Part shown: piece after piece, positions 10,896 through 22,246 of the stretch
Position numbering within the stretch: the stretch's first letter is position 1
How the letters are laid out: each line of letters opens with the position of its first letter
NCBI GenBank assembly: GCA_917880885.1
Contig: OU862913.1
Span: 186,001 to 250,000 of the forward strand
Direction: 5' to 3'
Source of the DNA: Limnephilus marmoratus
Taxonomy: Eukaryota > Arthropoda > Insecta > Trichoptera > Limnephilidae
DNA: 64,000 bases
Notes under the pieces: generated by a model
Told to the model about the DNA's origin: nothing
Database searches by the model: none
The model's input: only the letters and a program-made list of their open reading frames with translations
Made by a program: the position numbers and the translations under genes

Positions 10896-11089
10896 CGTAA
10901 TTTGTAGGGCTGTATTCCGGCGCATCGTAACAGTATAAAGATACAAAAGAACTAAAAAAATATTACAAAATTACATGAAAGCTCACTCATATGACAAATA
11001 ATACAAAGAATAACAAAAATCTTCTGTATTTCTCGATGTCATTACATAGTCAACAAATTTAATGTAAGGGAAACGTACTTTTTTACATT

Positions 11090-11170
11090 AGCTCGACACA
11101 GAAGGCCCTGAGGAAAATAATTCCCCTCAGGGCCGACGTCATCTTTTTGGGGCTGATGTGTTGATGGTCT
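11090..11170 (-). mobile_element. 3' tail of CR1/Jockey-like LINE family with a conserved stem-loop
   Basis: On the minus strand this reads AAGATGACGTCGGCCCTGAG and continues into a CCTCAGGGCC arm. It is the tail of the family also seen at 16262-16870, 48337-48870 and 60760-60910. Only the tail is present. Confidence 0.7.
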
Positions 11171-11309
11171 TTTTAGGGAAAAGAAGTAGGGAAAGTTCTA
11201 TAAAGAAAAAAGGTATGAAGGGTGGGTAGGAATCTGGGGGGTCAGTAAGTCAAGAAGTGAAGGACGAATGATTTCATGCCTTTCACTGGGTCCTATTGGA
11301 GTGATCAAA

Positions 11310-11530
11310 AGATCTCCCTCAACCAGTCTCTCCCGGTCCGGTCTGCCACGTGTGCAGACGTATCCGCCGCCAAGATCCTGACAAACTTGAACCCATGAAC
11401 CTGGGAACCCCTGCTAAGTTACCAAACGTAGCCAACCACTTGGAATGACATGTGGCAGCGGTGTTAGTTATCCAATAAATGGTTCCCGGGGCGGCGGCAG
11501 TACCATACCCGCCTCTCAAATTGTGAGCTA
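11310..11530 (+). repeat. Dispersed repeat, family X (also inverted at 53395-54090)
   Basis: The stretch beginning near ACCTGGGAACCCCTGCTAAG and running through CCAATAAATGGTTCCCG to about 11520 is matched by the reverse complement of 53395-53490, and the preceding 90 bases match the reverse complement of the part right of 53929. It is probably part of an unclassified retroelement. I see no conserved ORF. Confidence 0.6.
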
Positions 11531-11680
11531 GAGTAGGCAAAGGTAAGATGTATTCTCTGCTGTGTTGTCCTCTAGGTGAGTTTACTATGGAAAAAATAGT
11601 TGATTTCGTATTATTTTCATGTGATTTTATATGCTGTTTAATGAAAGCACTGCGTAACTGTAATTGTTTTGTTTTTACAG

Positions 11681-12666
11681 GTAGCATTAATGTGGACACT
11701 GTACCCATCAAGGCAGAACCAGGACCCCAAGAAAAAGACAGAGAGAGTATCCCTTACACGGAAATAGATATAGACCTGACAGATATAAAAAAGGAATGCT
11801 TAGAGCACTCTGAAAGTATTGCAGAGACTGCTGCAGGTAATATCGATTTTCGTTTGTTTTAATTTGATTTAATTATTTTCTCGTTTCATTATAGATATAT
11901 ACACATTAAACTTTATCCTCAATCTTTTTCAGACATTATAACGAACTTGAATGTACTGATGCAGCCTGGAGAAGAATCTCATTCATGTTTCCATTGTAAC
12001 CGCTCATTCTCAAACAAATCAATAAGACGGCACTTACGCACTCACACTGGAGAAAAACCTTTTTCATGTCCCCATTGTAGTTACTCCACCTCAGACAAAT
12101 CAAATTTAACAAAGCACTTATTCGCCCATTCTGGAGCAAAGCCTTTTTCTTGTTCCCATTGTAACTACTCCTGCTCAAAAAAATCATATTTAACGGTACA
12201 CTTACTCACCCATTCTGAAGTAAAACCTTTTTCATGTCCTCATTGTTACTACTGTTCCTCACGCAAGATTGATTTAACACTGCACTTACGCACACATTCT
12301 GAAGTAAAACCTTTTTCATGTCCTCATTGTAACCACTCTTCCTCACGCAAGATTGATTTAACACTGCACTTACGCACCCATTCTGGAGAAAAACCTTTTT
12401 CATGTTCCCATTGTAACTATTCCTGCTCAAACAAATCACATTTAACGGTGCACTTACGCATCCATTCTGGAGATAAACCTTTTGCATGTCCACATTGTAA
12501 CTACTCCTGCTCAATCAAATCAAATTTAACAAGGCACTTACGCACCCATTCTGGAAAAAAACCTTTTTCATGTTTACATTGTAACTACTCCTGCTCAATC
12601 AAATCAAATTTAACGAGGCACTTACGCACCCATTCTGGAAAAAAACCTTTTTCATGTTCACATTGA
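11681..12666 (+). CDS. Poly-C2H2 zinc-finger protein gene 1 (last two exons; 5' exon unknown)
   Basis: Two exons are supported. The leader exon is 11681-11836, after TTTTTACAG and before GTAATATCG; it encodes an acidic domain with VDTVPIKAEPGP and YTEIDIDLTD and ends in phase 1. The finger exon starts at 11933 after TTTTTCAG, and G|AC joins in frame. It encodes eight complete C2H2 fingers of the form FSCPHCNYS...HLRTHSGEKP. The same leader-plus-finger architecture and the same phases occur at 44611-46712, so this is a local gene family. Such proteins are nuclear sequence-specific DNA-binding factors. The frame ends at a TGA (12664-12666) exactly where the second Cys codon (TGT) of finger nine is expected. 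The gene is either truncated or a young pseudogene. The first exon with the initiator Met was not found. Confidence 0.75.
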
Positions 12667-12978
12667 AACTACTGCTGCTCAAACAAATCACATTTAACGA
12701 TGCACTTACGCATCCATTCTGGAGATAAGCCTTTTGCATGTCCACATTGTAACTTCTCCTGCTCAATCAAATCAAATTTAACAAGGCACTTACGCACCCA
12801 TTCTGGAGAAAAACCGTCTTCATGTCCCTGTTGTAACTACTCTTCCTCACGAAAGTTTGATTTAACACTGCACTTACGCACTCATTCTAGTGATAAACCT
12901 TTTGCATATCCCCATTGTAACTACTCCTTCTTGTTAAAATCATGTTTAACAACGCACTTACGCATCCATACTGGATAA
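12667..12978 (+). pseudogene. Zinc-finger array beyond the TGA in gene 1
   Basis: The same reading frame stays open for 103 codons after the TGA and encodes the rest of finger nine, two more good fingers and a last one in which the first Cys has become Tyr (FAYPHCNYS). It ends at TAA 12976. The preserved frame argues that the nonsense change is recent, or that it is a sequencing error. Confidence 0.75.
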
Positions 12979-13330
12979 AATCTTTTTTGTCTTCCTTCTG
13001 GAATTATTCATGTTCTCAAAAAGGAATTATAAATGTCATTTTTTAACCCTTCCTAAAACTTCCTTTTCCCATTGTAACTACTCCTGCTAACACAAGTCAT
13101 CGTTGAAAGTGCTTACCAATACTTGAGAATACCTTATTCACTTGTCTTGTGCAGTTATTCATGTTCACATTCTTACTCATGGTAGAGAAAAACCATTGTC
13201 TTGTTCCGGCTGTAAGCATAATAAAAAAAATATTGAACCGCTGCGTTAAAAATTTGCCGCTACAGATACTTGGAAATAAATTCAATCTGGATAACGTTTT
13301 CATTTTTTCTGTATGAAAATACAAATTATA
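12979..13330 (+). pseudogene. Decayed zinc-finger remnants downstream of gene 1
   Basis: Short finger-like pieces persist in shifting frames, such as CCCATTGTAACTACTCCTGC near 13070 and GGTAGAGAAAAACCATTGTC near 13181 (Arg-Glu-Lys-Pro). The array was once longer. No frame is open across it. Confidence 0.55.
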
Positions 13331-13464
13331 AATTTCTTAAGTTTTGATATAGTGCTATCTGTTACTCATTTCTGATTTTAGCCCTTTACTTTACTTTTTC
13401 TTTTGTTGATTTTTTCTATTTACTGTATGGGTACCTATCCTTTTTTATTTGTTGTACTTAGGAT

Positions 13465-13690
13465 GGGTTTCTTCATTTACCGAGAATGCTAAATGCAATG
13501 CTAATTGTAAAAGTAAACAGTCAAATGCATAGAAATGGGTTTTTTCCTTTGACATTTACCGTTTACTTTCACCTTACATCTTACAGGCTCAGGGTGGGTT
13601 TCTTCATTTACCGAGAATGCTAAATGCAATGCTAATTGTAAAAGTAAACAGTCAAAGTCATAAAAACGGGTTTTTTCATTTGACATTTAC
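13465..13690. repeat. Duplicated left end of the Harbinger element
   Basis: The stretch GGGTTTCTTCATTTACCGAG followed by ATGCTAAATGCAATGC occurs at 13465 and again at about 13595, each followed by a related sequence ending in CATCTTACAGG. It is either a tandem end duplication or a solo end of a second insertion. Confidence 0.7.
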
Positions 13691-13848
13691 CGTTTTCTTT
13701 CGCCTTACATCTTACAGGCCCACAATGATGCTGCAAATGCTAAAGTAAAGATAACCAAAATGGCGGCCGATGTCTAAATGTCACTTTGGTGACAGTTCAG
13801 AGATTTTCTTGCTATCTATTTTACGGTATTTGCTAGTATTTTATCATT

Positions 13849-15176
13849 ATGTTCGCAACAAGTGATAGTTCGTCAAGTTCCGACGATGAACTAATAATTA
13901 ATTACATGACTCAACGTGTAAAGCGTCATAATATACGCAGGAATTTCTATCTAATGGAAGACCTAGATTTTGTGTGCCGATTTCGCGTTAATAAAGAAAC
14001 TGCTCGACATTTGACTGCATTAATTGCAGATATGATATGTTCTCCCAGTGACATGTAAGTAATGGTTGATAAAGTGTAATTACAAATATTTTCAAATGAC
14101 ATAACGAATGAAGCTTCTAAAATTTGTTTCTTTCTGTTAGGAATAATGCCGTCAAACCATCAGAGCAGTTGTTATTGGCTTTGAGGTTTTATGCAACTGG
14201 TTCAATGCAAAGAGTACTCGGAGATGTTGCAAATACACACAAAAGTACAGTGTGTAAAATAATTTTTAAAGTATCAAAGGCCATAGCATCGCTAAACAAA
14301 AATTTCATATCAATGCCTAGAAGTGATGCTGAAATGTTTGAAAATAATGTGAAATTTCACAAATTGGCCAAATTTCCAAACGTCATAGGAGCTATTGATT
14401 GTACCCATATACCAATAACATCTCCCGGTAAGTAAGATTTATCTATTTTATTTATCTGTATTATAATACAATTTGTATCCGACAAAAATATCGATAAAAT
14501 ACCTAGGTATTGATATTTTCAAATTTATGTAAAACACTAATATTGGTTTTCATTTTGTTATGCAATTGTAATATACTACAAAGATTTTGTAATTTTAGGT
14601 GGACTAGTTGCAGAGTTATATAGAAACCGTAAAGGTTATTTTTCGTACAATGTACAAACAATTTGTAACGCTGATCTCCTAATTATGGATATTGTATGTA
14701 GATGGCCAGGAGCTAGCCACGACAGCACTATTTTTAATGCTAGTAACATACAAGCCAGGTTGGAGAATGGAGATTTTGGCAGTAACGTTATTTTGGGAGA
14801 TGGCGGTTATGGCATACAGCGCTACCTTTTTACTCCTCTTAGAAATCCTACGACACCAGGAGAGGAACTGTACAATAGATGCCATATTCGAACCAGAAAC
14901 CCAGTAGAGCGTTCTTATGGTGTCTGGAAGAGACGTTTTCCCTGCATTGCCACCAAACTTAGATTAAGTCAGAACAGAATTGAAAGTGTTATACTTGCCA
15001 CCGCAGTTTTGCATAATGTATGCTTAAAGAAGAATGTTCCGGAGGTAGATCCGGAAATAAATGTTGATCTCGACAGATTCCGCATGGATAACAATGAAGG
15101 CGGTGGCACTGGTGCGCCGACCACCTCTGGAAGAATAGCTAGGGAAGCCCTCATTCATTCCTATTTTGACCAGTAA
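13849..15176 (+). CDS. PIF/Harbinger DDE transposase (HARBI1-like)
   Basis: Three exons join in frame: 13849-14054 (donor GTAAGT, phase 2), 14141-14427 (after TTCTGTTAG, donor GTAAGT, phase 1) and 14599-15176 (after AATTTTAG). The product is 356 residues, normal for the family. The catalytic acidic residues are visible in order: GAIDCTHI near residue 155, VCRWPGASHDSTIF near 205 and NPVERSYGVWKRRFP near 275. The enzyme cuts and joins the element ends, usually with the SANT partner directing nuclear import and end binding. The start ATG at 13849 is shared with the second copy at 18625. No lesion was seen, so the gene could be functional. Confidence 0.88.
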
Positions 15177-15928
15177 GCATTTGTTCCTTGTATTCTTAAT
15201 ATTTATGTTCATGGATAACCACTTTCTTACAGTATTCCACCCTTGACCCTTTGCAGGTTTTCATTTACATAAATCCATTAGAAATTATACAAGAAGTAAT
15301 TAAATAAGGGGAGGTTTATATGGGCATGAGTGTAGAGCTGTCCTCTCTGCCTATCCCAATAGGGAGATGGTGTGTAATGTATATATAATTTGTTTTCAGG
15401 TTGGCCGCCAGAGACACAATATGAAAACTCATATAACTTACTCATGTGCAGTGACAGTGACTGCACTGTGCACTGTGCAGTGACCACATTACATGGAACA
15501 AGAAATAAGAGGCGAGGATTTGCAATGATGGACTCTTTTAAAAATATTATTTTTTATTTAAGAAGTTGTAGGACTTATAAAGGAAAATGTTTAGTTCTAA
15601 CAATTATGTGTTCATAATTTATTAACACCCTTTTCGGGGCGCTTTTACAAATAAAAATATACATAGTTATAACTAATATGTACATATTTTATAAATGCAC
15701 ATAATTATATGTTTGCCCTGAGGAAGGAACGGTCGTTCCAAAACCAGTCAGCGTTAAACGAATATACAAATGGTTCAAACAAAGTAATATTGTTTCATTT
15801 ATTACACAACTATTATTAAACATAAACCAACCAGTAATACAAAATATAATAGAAAATTTGAAAAGCAGTTCTTCTCCGTCGATCTGCTGAAATGGAAAAT
15901 TTTTAATTAGAAAAAAGTATGCTTCGGA
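15177..15928. other. Between the two Harbinger genes; holds a short LINE-like tail
   Basis: The piece TGTCCTCTCTGCCTATCCC near 15341 resembles the tail of the LINE fragment ending at about 19265 (GTCCTCTCTGCCTACCCC). A short inverted repeat near 15432-15485 is built on GTGCAGTGACAGTGACTGC. No gene is seen. Confidence 0.4.
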
Positions 15929-18194
15929 TTATTTATTTAATTGTTTTTCTAGGAGAAGTATTTCTAATATCTTTTTCTTTTTTTCTAATTCCAAATTTTC
16001 CATTTCTAATATCCTTTTATTTTTTTCATATTCCAAGTTTTCCAATTCAGCAGCATTTTTGCAGTCTTCATTTTCAGTTTTTCGCTTCAACACTTCAATC
16101 TCCATTTTTATTTTTTCCGCTTTCAATTTCATTATATCTGTGCAAACAGACAGCCTAGCCTGTTTCGGAGGTGTGTTTTTTGAAAACCTTTTGCGAATAT
16201 CTGAAACAAGAATAAAAGTTCCTATTTTATTTATTGGTTTCATAAATCAATAAATACAATAAAACTGTACATGGCCCGCAGATGCTTTAATAGTACACAA
16301 CTGCTAATCCTATATAAATCACAAGTGCGCCCCACGGATGAATTTGGCAGCCACCTCTGGGTATGGAGCTCCAAAATACCTGAAAAATACCCTTGACTCT
16401 GTGCAGAAGATGCTCTGTGCAAAAGATGCTCAGTGGCGGTCCGTTTGATAGATTCTCCCATCTTAACAGAAGGATTGCAATCTTTAGAGCACAGGCGTCG
16501 GGTGGGAATGCTATCTTTGTTCTACCGGTATTACAATGGAAGATGCTCCGAGGAACTTGCGTTATTGATCCCTTCGGCACCGGTGCATAGTCGGAAAACA
16601 CGCCAAACGCGTGCCCAACATTTGTACACGGTTGACATTTGTCACACGAGAACGGGTCGTTTCTTCGACTCGTTCTTGTGTTCGGCTATGGAATGATTTG
16701 CCGGCCTCTGTGTTTTCTCCTTCCTGCAACATGGGTCTCTTTAAGACCAATGTTCATTCCTTCCTCTCCTCAAAAAAACCCCCACACAGCATTCCAGATG
16801 ACATAGGCCCGGAGGGAAATTATTTTCCTCAGGGCCTCCTGTGTGGAGTTAATGTAAAAAAAATAATAATTCAGATTTTTATTGATTAAAATATTTCCAC
16901 TTACTTCTCAAAGGAGTTTCTGCTACAAAATCATCTTGATTTATGGTATCTGTCTGGTCATCTATCACAGATCCTTCAGGTAACTGCTGGCATGTGTCCA
17001 TCACAGGATTTACTTCTGAAATCAAATAATAACTATGAACTCATATATTATGCAATCTGGCGGACAAACAATTTCCTGCTAAAAGAAATGATGACAGTTA
17101 TTGGGAGCAAGTCTTTAACGGGATAGTTGCTAATTGTAGATTGCGATTTGTGGGTAACTAAATCAAGTGTTTATCTGCTTGACCATAAGGACCTCAAGCA
17201 TCTATAGAACATATCTATAATACCTACATATTTGCTAACGTACATAAAGTTAGAGAATTTCTTACCTGAACCCATAAGCTCCTGTACAATTAATAATTTT
17301 TCAGCACTCAATGACTCATTATTTGTGTTTGACGTGGCTGAAAAGATGAATAATATTTATATAAAAACCAAACTGGCTTGTTTTTTAGGCACAACCTTTG
17401 TTAAAAGATTAAAATACAAAATATTACTGAACTGCCTGCAAAACATGATGAAATAATGAGACAACAGTATTCATTACCATCACCACCACTCCGTGACAAG
17501 AGAAAATCGACATTCTGCATCGGAACACATCATACTAAATACATTTATTTTCTTGGTAATTGCAATGTGTCTATCACAACTTACAATCTCCATCGTATGT
17601 CGACGAAATCCCCACAATGGATTCCTTCATTATGCTGGAAATCCACTCCGAAGTGTCTGACATTGGCGGAATTGGAGGCCCACCACCTGTTTTTTTTTGC
17701 GATTGTTTTTGCTTTCCAGCTTCCTAAAATATACAAAACACATTTTTTCAATTATAATCAAATGAAATCATCATGAATACATGAGAGATAACATAAAATG
17801 AGGAGGGATTGTAATACCTTTCTAGCAACTCGCTTTATATACTCCCACTTATATTTTAATTGCTTCATTGTCCGGAGTACATTTGTAGACGCATTGAATT
17901 CACTTGTCAACATGGTCCAGGCTGTTTCCTTGTCACGTGAGCCCAATGCGTCAGTCCTCTTGCTCAAAATAACACTTCCATATTTTTGGATTAATTCTTT
18001 TAGCAAGTCAATCTCCCTCGCCGAAAAATTGCTTCCACGTTCGCTGCAAAATGTATACATAGGTTATGTATTGATTAAAGTACTTTATTTAATGGTGAGT
18101 TCACGATATAGACGATCATTCATTCCTATATTCAAAATAACTATTAATACTGATATAATTGAATTTTTACTTACGTTTCGACAGCAAAACTCAT
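15929..18194 (-). CDS. Harbinger-associated SANT/Myb-like DNA-binding protein (six exons)
   Basis: On the minus strand I can join six exons with consistent phases: 18175-18194 (ATG), 17818-18043, 17585-17723, 17266-17337, 16905-17015 and 15929-16200, for 279 residues. Exon 2 encodes the SANT/Myb-like domain (NFSAREIDLLKELIQKYGS ... LKYKWEYIKRVARK). Exon 3 carries KTGGGPPIPP, a typical linker of this family. The last exon is a Lys/Glu-rich coiled coil (LKAEKIKMEIEVLKRKTENE onward). Every border has GT-AG and the split codons make sense. The protein family assists PIF/Harbinger transposases by binding the ends. The last intron has been enlarged by a LINE fragment. Confidence 0.82.
16262..16870 (+). 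mobile_element. CR1/Jockey-like LINE 3' fragment inside an intron of the SANT gene
   Basis: It encodes, with frameshifts, AVRLIDSPILTEGLQSLEHR, YYNGRCSEELALLIPSAP and KPPHSIPDDIGPEGNYFPQG, then ends in the family stem-loop tail and an A-rich end near 16865. A close relative lies at 48337-48870. It is 5'-truncated and dead. Confidence 0.8.
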
Positions 18195-18493
18195 TATTAT
18201 TAAAATTAATCACAAAATTTACACGAGACGATGCAATCATAGACAACGCAATGCGCATAGAATTCACAGAATGTTTGACGTTTATTGTGTGAGTTGCCAC
18301 ATGAAAAAAATATATGAACAGTTCCCAGTACGAAAGTGTGGGAATTAGATCAGTTATCATGCTGTCATCCCCATTCGCCTTTACTTTCACAGTCGGCGCT
18401 GTGAAAAAACCCGTTTTGCCGTAAATGTCAACTGTACTGCTAAAGTAACTGTAAACTGCACAGCTAAAAGTAAAGGTAAATGAAAAAACCCAG

Positions 18494-19556
18494 TGTCACA
18501 ATGTTGCTGCAAATGCTAAAGTAAAGGTAACCAAAATGGCGGCCGTTGTCTAAATGTCACTTTGGTGACAGTTCAGAGATATTCTTGCTATCTATTTTAC
18601 GGTATTTGCTAGTATTTTATCATTATGTTCGCAACAAGTGACAGTTCATCAGGTTCTGACGATGAACTAATAATTAATTATATGACACGACGTGAAAAGC
18701 GACATAATATACGCAGGAATTTCTATCTAATGGAAGACCTAGATTTCGTATGCCGATTTCGCGTTAATAAAGAAACTGCTCGACTTTTGACTACATTAAT
18801 TGCAGATATGATATGATATGTTATTCGAAAGAATTACTCATTGCTAATAATTTTATTACAATTTAAAACGTGATCCCTGAGACGTATGTGTGGTAAAACA
18901 ATGTACGATCGTGTGAGAAATGTGGATATCCGCAAAGAATGTAAGGCTGATGTAAGCATAATGCGTAAGATTAAGAAAGGGACCCTTAGATGGTTTGGGC
19001 ATGTAGAGCGAATGATCGAAGAAAGTAGTGTAAGAAGAATATACGACGCGAATGTGAATGGTAGAAGAAGTCGGGGACGCCCGAGGAAGACATGGCACGA
19101 TCAAGTGAATCAGATACTTGAGTCGGGCCATGTCAAAAGTCAGAATAATAGAAGAGAATGTATGAGACGATGTATGAATGTGAGTGAGGCAAAGAGTGTG
19201 TGCCAAGACCGAGTTGTTTAGCGGTCCGTCCTCTCTGCCTACCCCTGCGGAGAAACGGCGTGATGGTTATTTGGTTAGTTAAAACGTGAAACAAACAGCA
19301 ACGCAACCATAGATGAAGCAATTCGCACACAATGTTTGACATTTATTGTGTGGGTTGCCACATGAAAAAAATATATACACAGTTCCCAATACGAAAATGT
19401 GGGAATTAGGTTAGTTTTTATGCTGTCATCCCTATTTACTTTTACCTAAGCAGTTGGCATCGTGAAAAAACCCATTTTGCCGTAAATGTCAAATGCACTG
19501 CTAAAGGAACTGTAAACTGCTAAGCTAAAGTAGAGTGCAAATGAAAAAACCCACCC
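18494..19556. mobile_element. PIF/Harbinger copy 2, gutted
   Basis: It repeats the 5' region and first transposase exon of copy 1 (18497-18816 matches 13730-14040, ATG at 18625), then breaks at a GATATGATATG slip. The right end (19330-19554) matches 18280-18492 of copy 1, ending AAATGAAAAAACCCACCC. Between them is a LINE fragment. It directly abuts copy 1. Confidence 0.8.
18881..19265 (+). pseudogene. LINE C-terminal fragment (TLRWFGHVERM type)
   Basis: The open stretch 18886-19221 reads RRMCGKTMYDRVRNVDIRKE, then GTLRWFGHVERM and GRRSRGRPRKTWHDQVNQIL. This block is the C-terminus common to several arthropod LINE reverse transcriptases, RTE- and R1-like. Polymerase motifs are absent. The fragment replaces the middle of Harbinger copy 2. 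Confidence 0.75.
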
Positions 19557-19915
19557 TTGGTAATGTTGATTTTTTTTATTCCTTTTTTTATATTTTATTG
19601 TTTGCTATAAATAGTTACAATATGGATAAAGGAGATTTGCACGTCCTACGCGTATATATGTATTAATGGAATAAAAATATTTATTTTTTATTATTAGTAA
19701 TATTTATTACACTTATGTGATAATACTTTTTATGTAAAAATGTAAATAAATTAAAAAATATCTATCATAGTTTATTTTAGTAATTTTCTTTTATAATAAT
19801 AACTTATTAATCACCTTCTTTGCTTTTTAAAAAAATTTGCCTTTTGTAATTTTTTTACTTCAAATAAAATTGATTTGATGACTCAAAACTGACTTTCACA
19901 GCAAACTTTGAATAT
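19557..19915. other. AT-rich spacer
   Basis: Very AT-rich, with no open frame or recognisable repeat. Confidence 0.6.
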
Positions 19916-20560
19916 GTGCTAAAAAAGGTATCAAAAAAGGTAAATTTTCTTAGAAGACTAAGACGTAAATTAAATAGAACCACTACGGAGCTCATTTATA
20001 AAACTATCGTTGCTCCACATTTGGACTACTGCTCTACAATGTTATATTTGGCCAATGAAGGAAGTTTGAACAAACTAGAAGTTATACAAAACAAAGCTAT
20101 GAGATGTATACTGGGAAAAGGCAAATACGCAAGGATTGATCAAATGAGAGAGGAGCTAAATTGGATTCCAATAAAAAAGAGACTACTATTTAACGTGTTA
20201 ATTTTTGTGCATAAAATTATGAAAAACCAAATGCCAAAATATTTTAAGGATGAAATAGTTTTTAATAGAGACATTCATAATTACGAAACAAGAAATGTAA
20301 ACAGAGTTCGATTGCCACAAATTAATGAAGAAATCAAAATCACAGAACAGCCTAATGTACAGAGGACTAAAGATGTATGATGAAATGCCTGAAAGTATGA
20401 AGAATGAAGAAAGAATGAACGTATTTAAAAAGAAATGTTATGCTTACTGTAAAAATATTTAAATTTATCAAATGAAATGTTACATTGTGCTTATTAGTTT
20501 ATATGCATGTAGTATAAACTAACTCAATAATTAATAAAAAAAAATAAAAATAAAAAATTT
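19916..20560 (+). pseudogene. LINE reverse-transcriptase C-terminal fragment
   Basis: The open stretch 19916-20380 begins KKVSKKVNFLRRLRRKLN and contains IYKTIVAPHLDYCSTMLYLA and LEVIQNKAMRCILGKGKYAR, the thumb and connection region of Jockey/CR1-group LINEs. The frame breaks near 20380 but homology seems to continue (LYDEMPESMKNEERMNVFKK in another phase). It ends in an A-rich tail near 20535. It is a 5'-truncated dead copy. Confidence 0.75.
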
Positions 20561-21829
20561 CTTTTTTTGTATTTGTTCATTTTTAGTTTTAGTGTACTTT
20601 ATATCCTGAACAAGAAACCGTCTAGAAAGTTTTCGTTTAGAAAATGTTGATATTATAAAATTAGTAATTGTGTACACAAAGTTAGTTGTTTTATTATGGT
20701 TAGGTCTCCATGATAAAGTAGGTTGGTTGATAGCATCCTCGATGAGGAATTAGAGCCCCGCAGAGAGAGACTTCAGTCGCGGTAACTATCTCCTGTCGGC
20801 GTTCATTCCGGCCATCCATTTCAAAAGGGAACATAGCTGCGATTTGGGATCTTTTAATCAGACGGGAACAAAACAACTATTCTATTCGTCTCGGGATTTT
20901 ATGTAGTTTTAAAAAAAATAATTGTTTTCATGCTTTCTCGCTAATCATCGTAAGTGAGAGGATAGATTGTATCGCCACACACTTTTTCATTAAAATTCCG
21001 GTAGGTCCGGTCCTTAGCTCTTCCTAATCATCACCTTGCTGGAAAAGTATTTTAAATTTTGAACAATGGCAAGAAACGTAATGCAAATTCGGGCATTTGT
21101 TTTGAGAAGCAGAAGAAGATTTGGAATTACATCGGAAGCAAGTTGTTGGTGTTTTGCGTGTACATAATCTCGTTTGGAACCAAGAAACGGGATTATACAA
21201 TCACGTAATTAAAAAGAAAATGTAACTATTAATATTTCATTGTGTGCACATCGCACAGGAAGGGACAGTCTCGTGAGGTTGTCGGATATCTCATAATAAT
21301 TAAGCGCCCTTGAGGTGATTTTTCACAAAAACGGCGCTCTATAAATTGTCCAATTATTATTATTATTATTATTAATACTATTTTATGTTTGTTTAATTTA
21401 AGATCCGAACATAATAATACTTACAATATCCAATTTCTTTGCTCAATAATACCCACAAATTATAATGTTTATTGATGTCTCCGTGGTTCCGTTTATTTTT
21501 CAATATTAGTAAATTCCTGATTTATTTATTTTATTTTCGGGAAATCAACAGTTTACATTTTTCCCGTTTGTACATGTTTGTATAGCAAAAATAAAACCAA
21601 TTATGGATTTCGTCCTTGTGACTTTAGGTACCTCTGATTAAACAGCATAATAAAAAAATATAAATAATAAAATTTATAATTAAGGAGTATGAGACCAAAT
21701 CTTCTTTTGGCGATCGCCGAAATGTATGTACGCGCATAACTTCCGAATGACTGCACCAAATTGGATAATTCTTTTTTTTGTGTGTTCGTTATTGTCAGGA
21801 CAAGGTTTGTATAAAACTACTGATGAGCT
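20561..21829. other. Non-coding stretch with a retroelement tail
   Basis: I see no gene. The end of a probable LINE or SINE lies at about 21240-21376: AACGGCGCTCTATAAATTGT followed by (ATT)6. The rest is AT-rich and anonymous. Confidence 0.4.
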
Positions 21830-22130
21830 CTGGCATTATGAAATTTGTATAAAAAAAATTGCAATAGGTGGCACGCGAGCTGTTTTAAAACTGCTGAGGA
21901 AATGATGTATGGGATGCGGGAGGGGGGAGGGGAACTTTGGTAGAGGGATCACGGGAGGAAGAGAGGGGAACCAAGGAGGGGGGAGGGGAGCCTGGGAGGG
22001 GAAATTGGGAAGGGCGACGCGAGAAGAGAAGGGGAGACGGAAGGGGAACGGGACGAATGGGAAAGAACACGCAGGTAGAAACAATTTCTTTATTAAATGG
22101 CATAGCAACGCATGCCGGGTACCAGCTAGT
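21830..22130 (+). mobile_element. Helitron-like 3' part, copy C
   Basis: A purine-rich (GGGAGG-type) core is followed by GAATGGGAAAGAACACGCAG, GAAACAATTTCTTTATTAAA, a GGCAT/ATGCC hairpin and the terminal CTAGT at 22126-22130. The same end occurs in the copies at 33892-34637 and 48298-49779. The hairpin followed by CTRRT is the hallmark of Helitrons. The 5' end is not recognisable. Confidence 0.65.
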
Positions 22131-22149
22131 ATTTTATATAACTAAAAAT

Positions 22150-22246
22150 TAACGATTATTATAAGCAATAATTATCAGCCTGAAACACTCATCTACATTG
22201 AAAAAATCTTCCGAGAAAAGATACTTGACACCAACGGGACAACGCC
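22150..22246 (-). mobile_element. SINE fragment interrupted by a mariner-like element
   Basis: The segment ATTATAAGCAATAATTAT... GAAACACTCATCTACATTG matches 41498-41570, the body of a tRNA-headed SINE. The match stops at ACGGGAC, where the mariner-like element begins. Confidence 0.65.

Larger units (their letters stand above)
13465..18493. mobile_element. PIF/Harbinger DNA transposon, copy 1 (near-complete)
   Basis: It contains a plus-strand DDE transposase (13849-15176) and a convergent minus-strand SANT/Myb-like gene (15929-18194), the standard two-gene layout of PIF/Harbinger. The ends are GGGTTTCTTCATTTACC on the left and the complementary GGTAAATGAAAAAACCC on the right (about 18475-18492), with sub-terminal inverted motifs such as ACGGGTTTTTTCA. 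The left end is present twice (13465 and 13595, about 130 bases apart), so the exact left boundary is ambiguous. I could not fix the expected TWA target duplication. A LINE fragment sits in an intron of the second gene. Confidence 0.8.

Noticed and set aside
10565..10946. Arg/Pro/Ala-rich frames on both strands of the GC island
   Set aside because: Several overlapping frames are open at once because stops are rare in GC-rich DNA; no domain is visible.
15929..16243. Stand-alone coiled-coil gene
   Set aside because: Splice sites and phases make it the last exon of the SANT-like Harbinger gene.
21885..22145. Overlapping Pro/Ser- and Gly/Arg-rich frames on both strands (also 34233-34695 and 49044-49454)
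   Set aside because: They come from the purine-rich centre of the Helitrons, not from genes.
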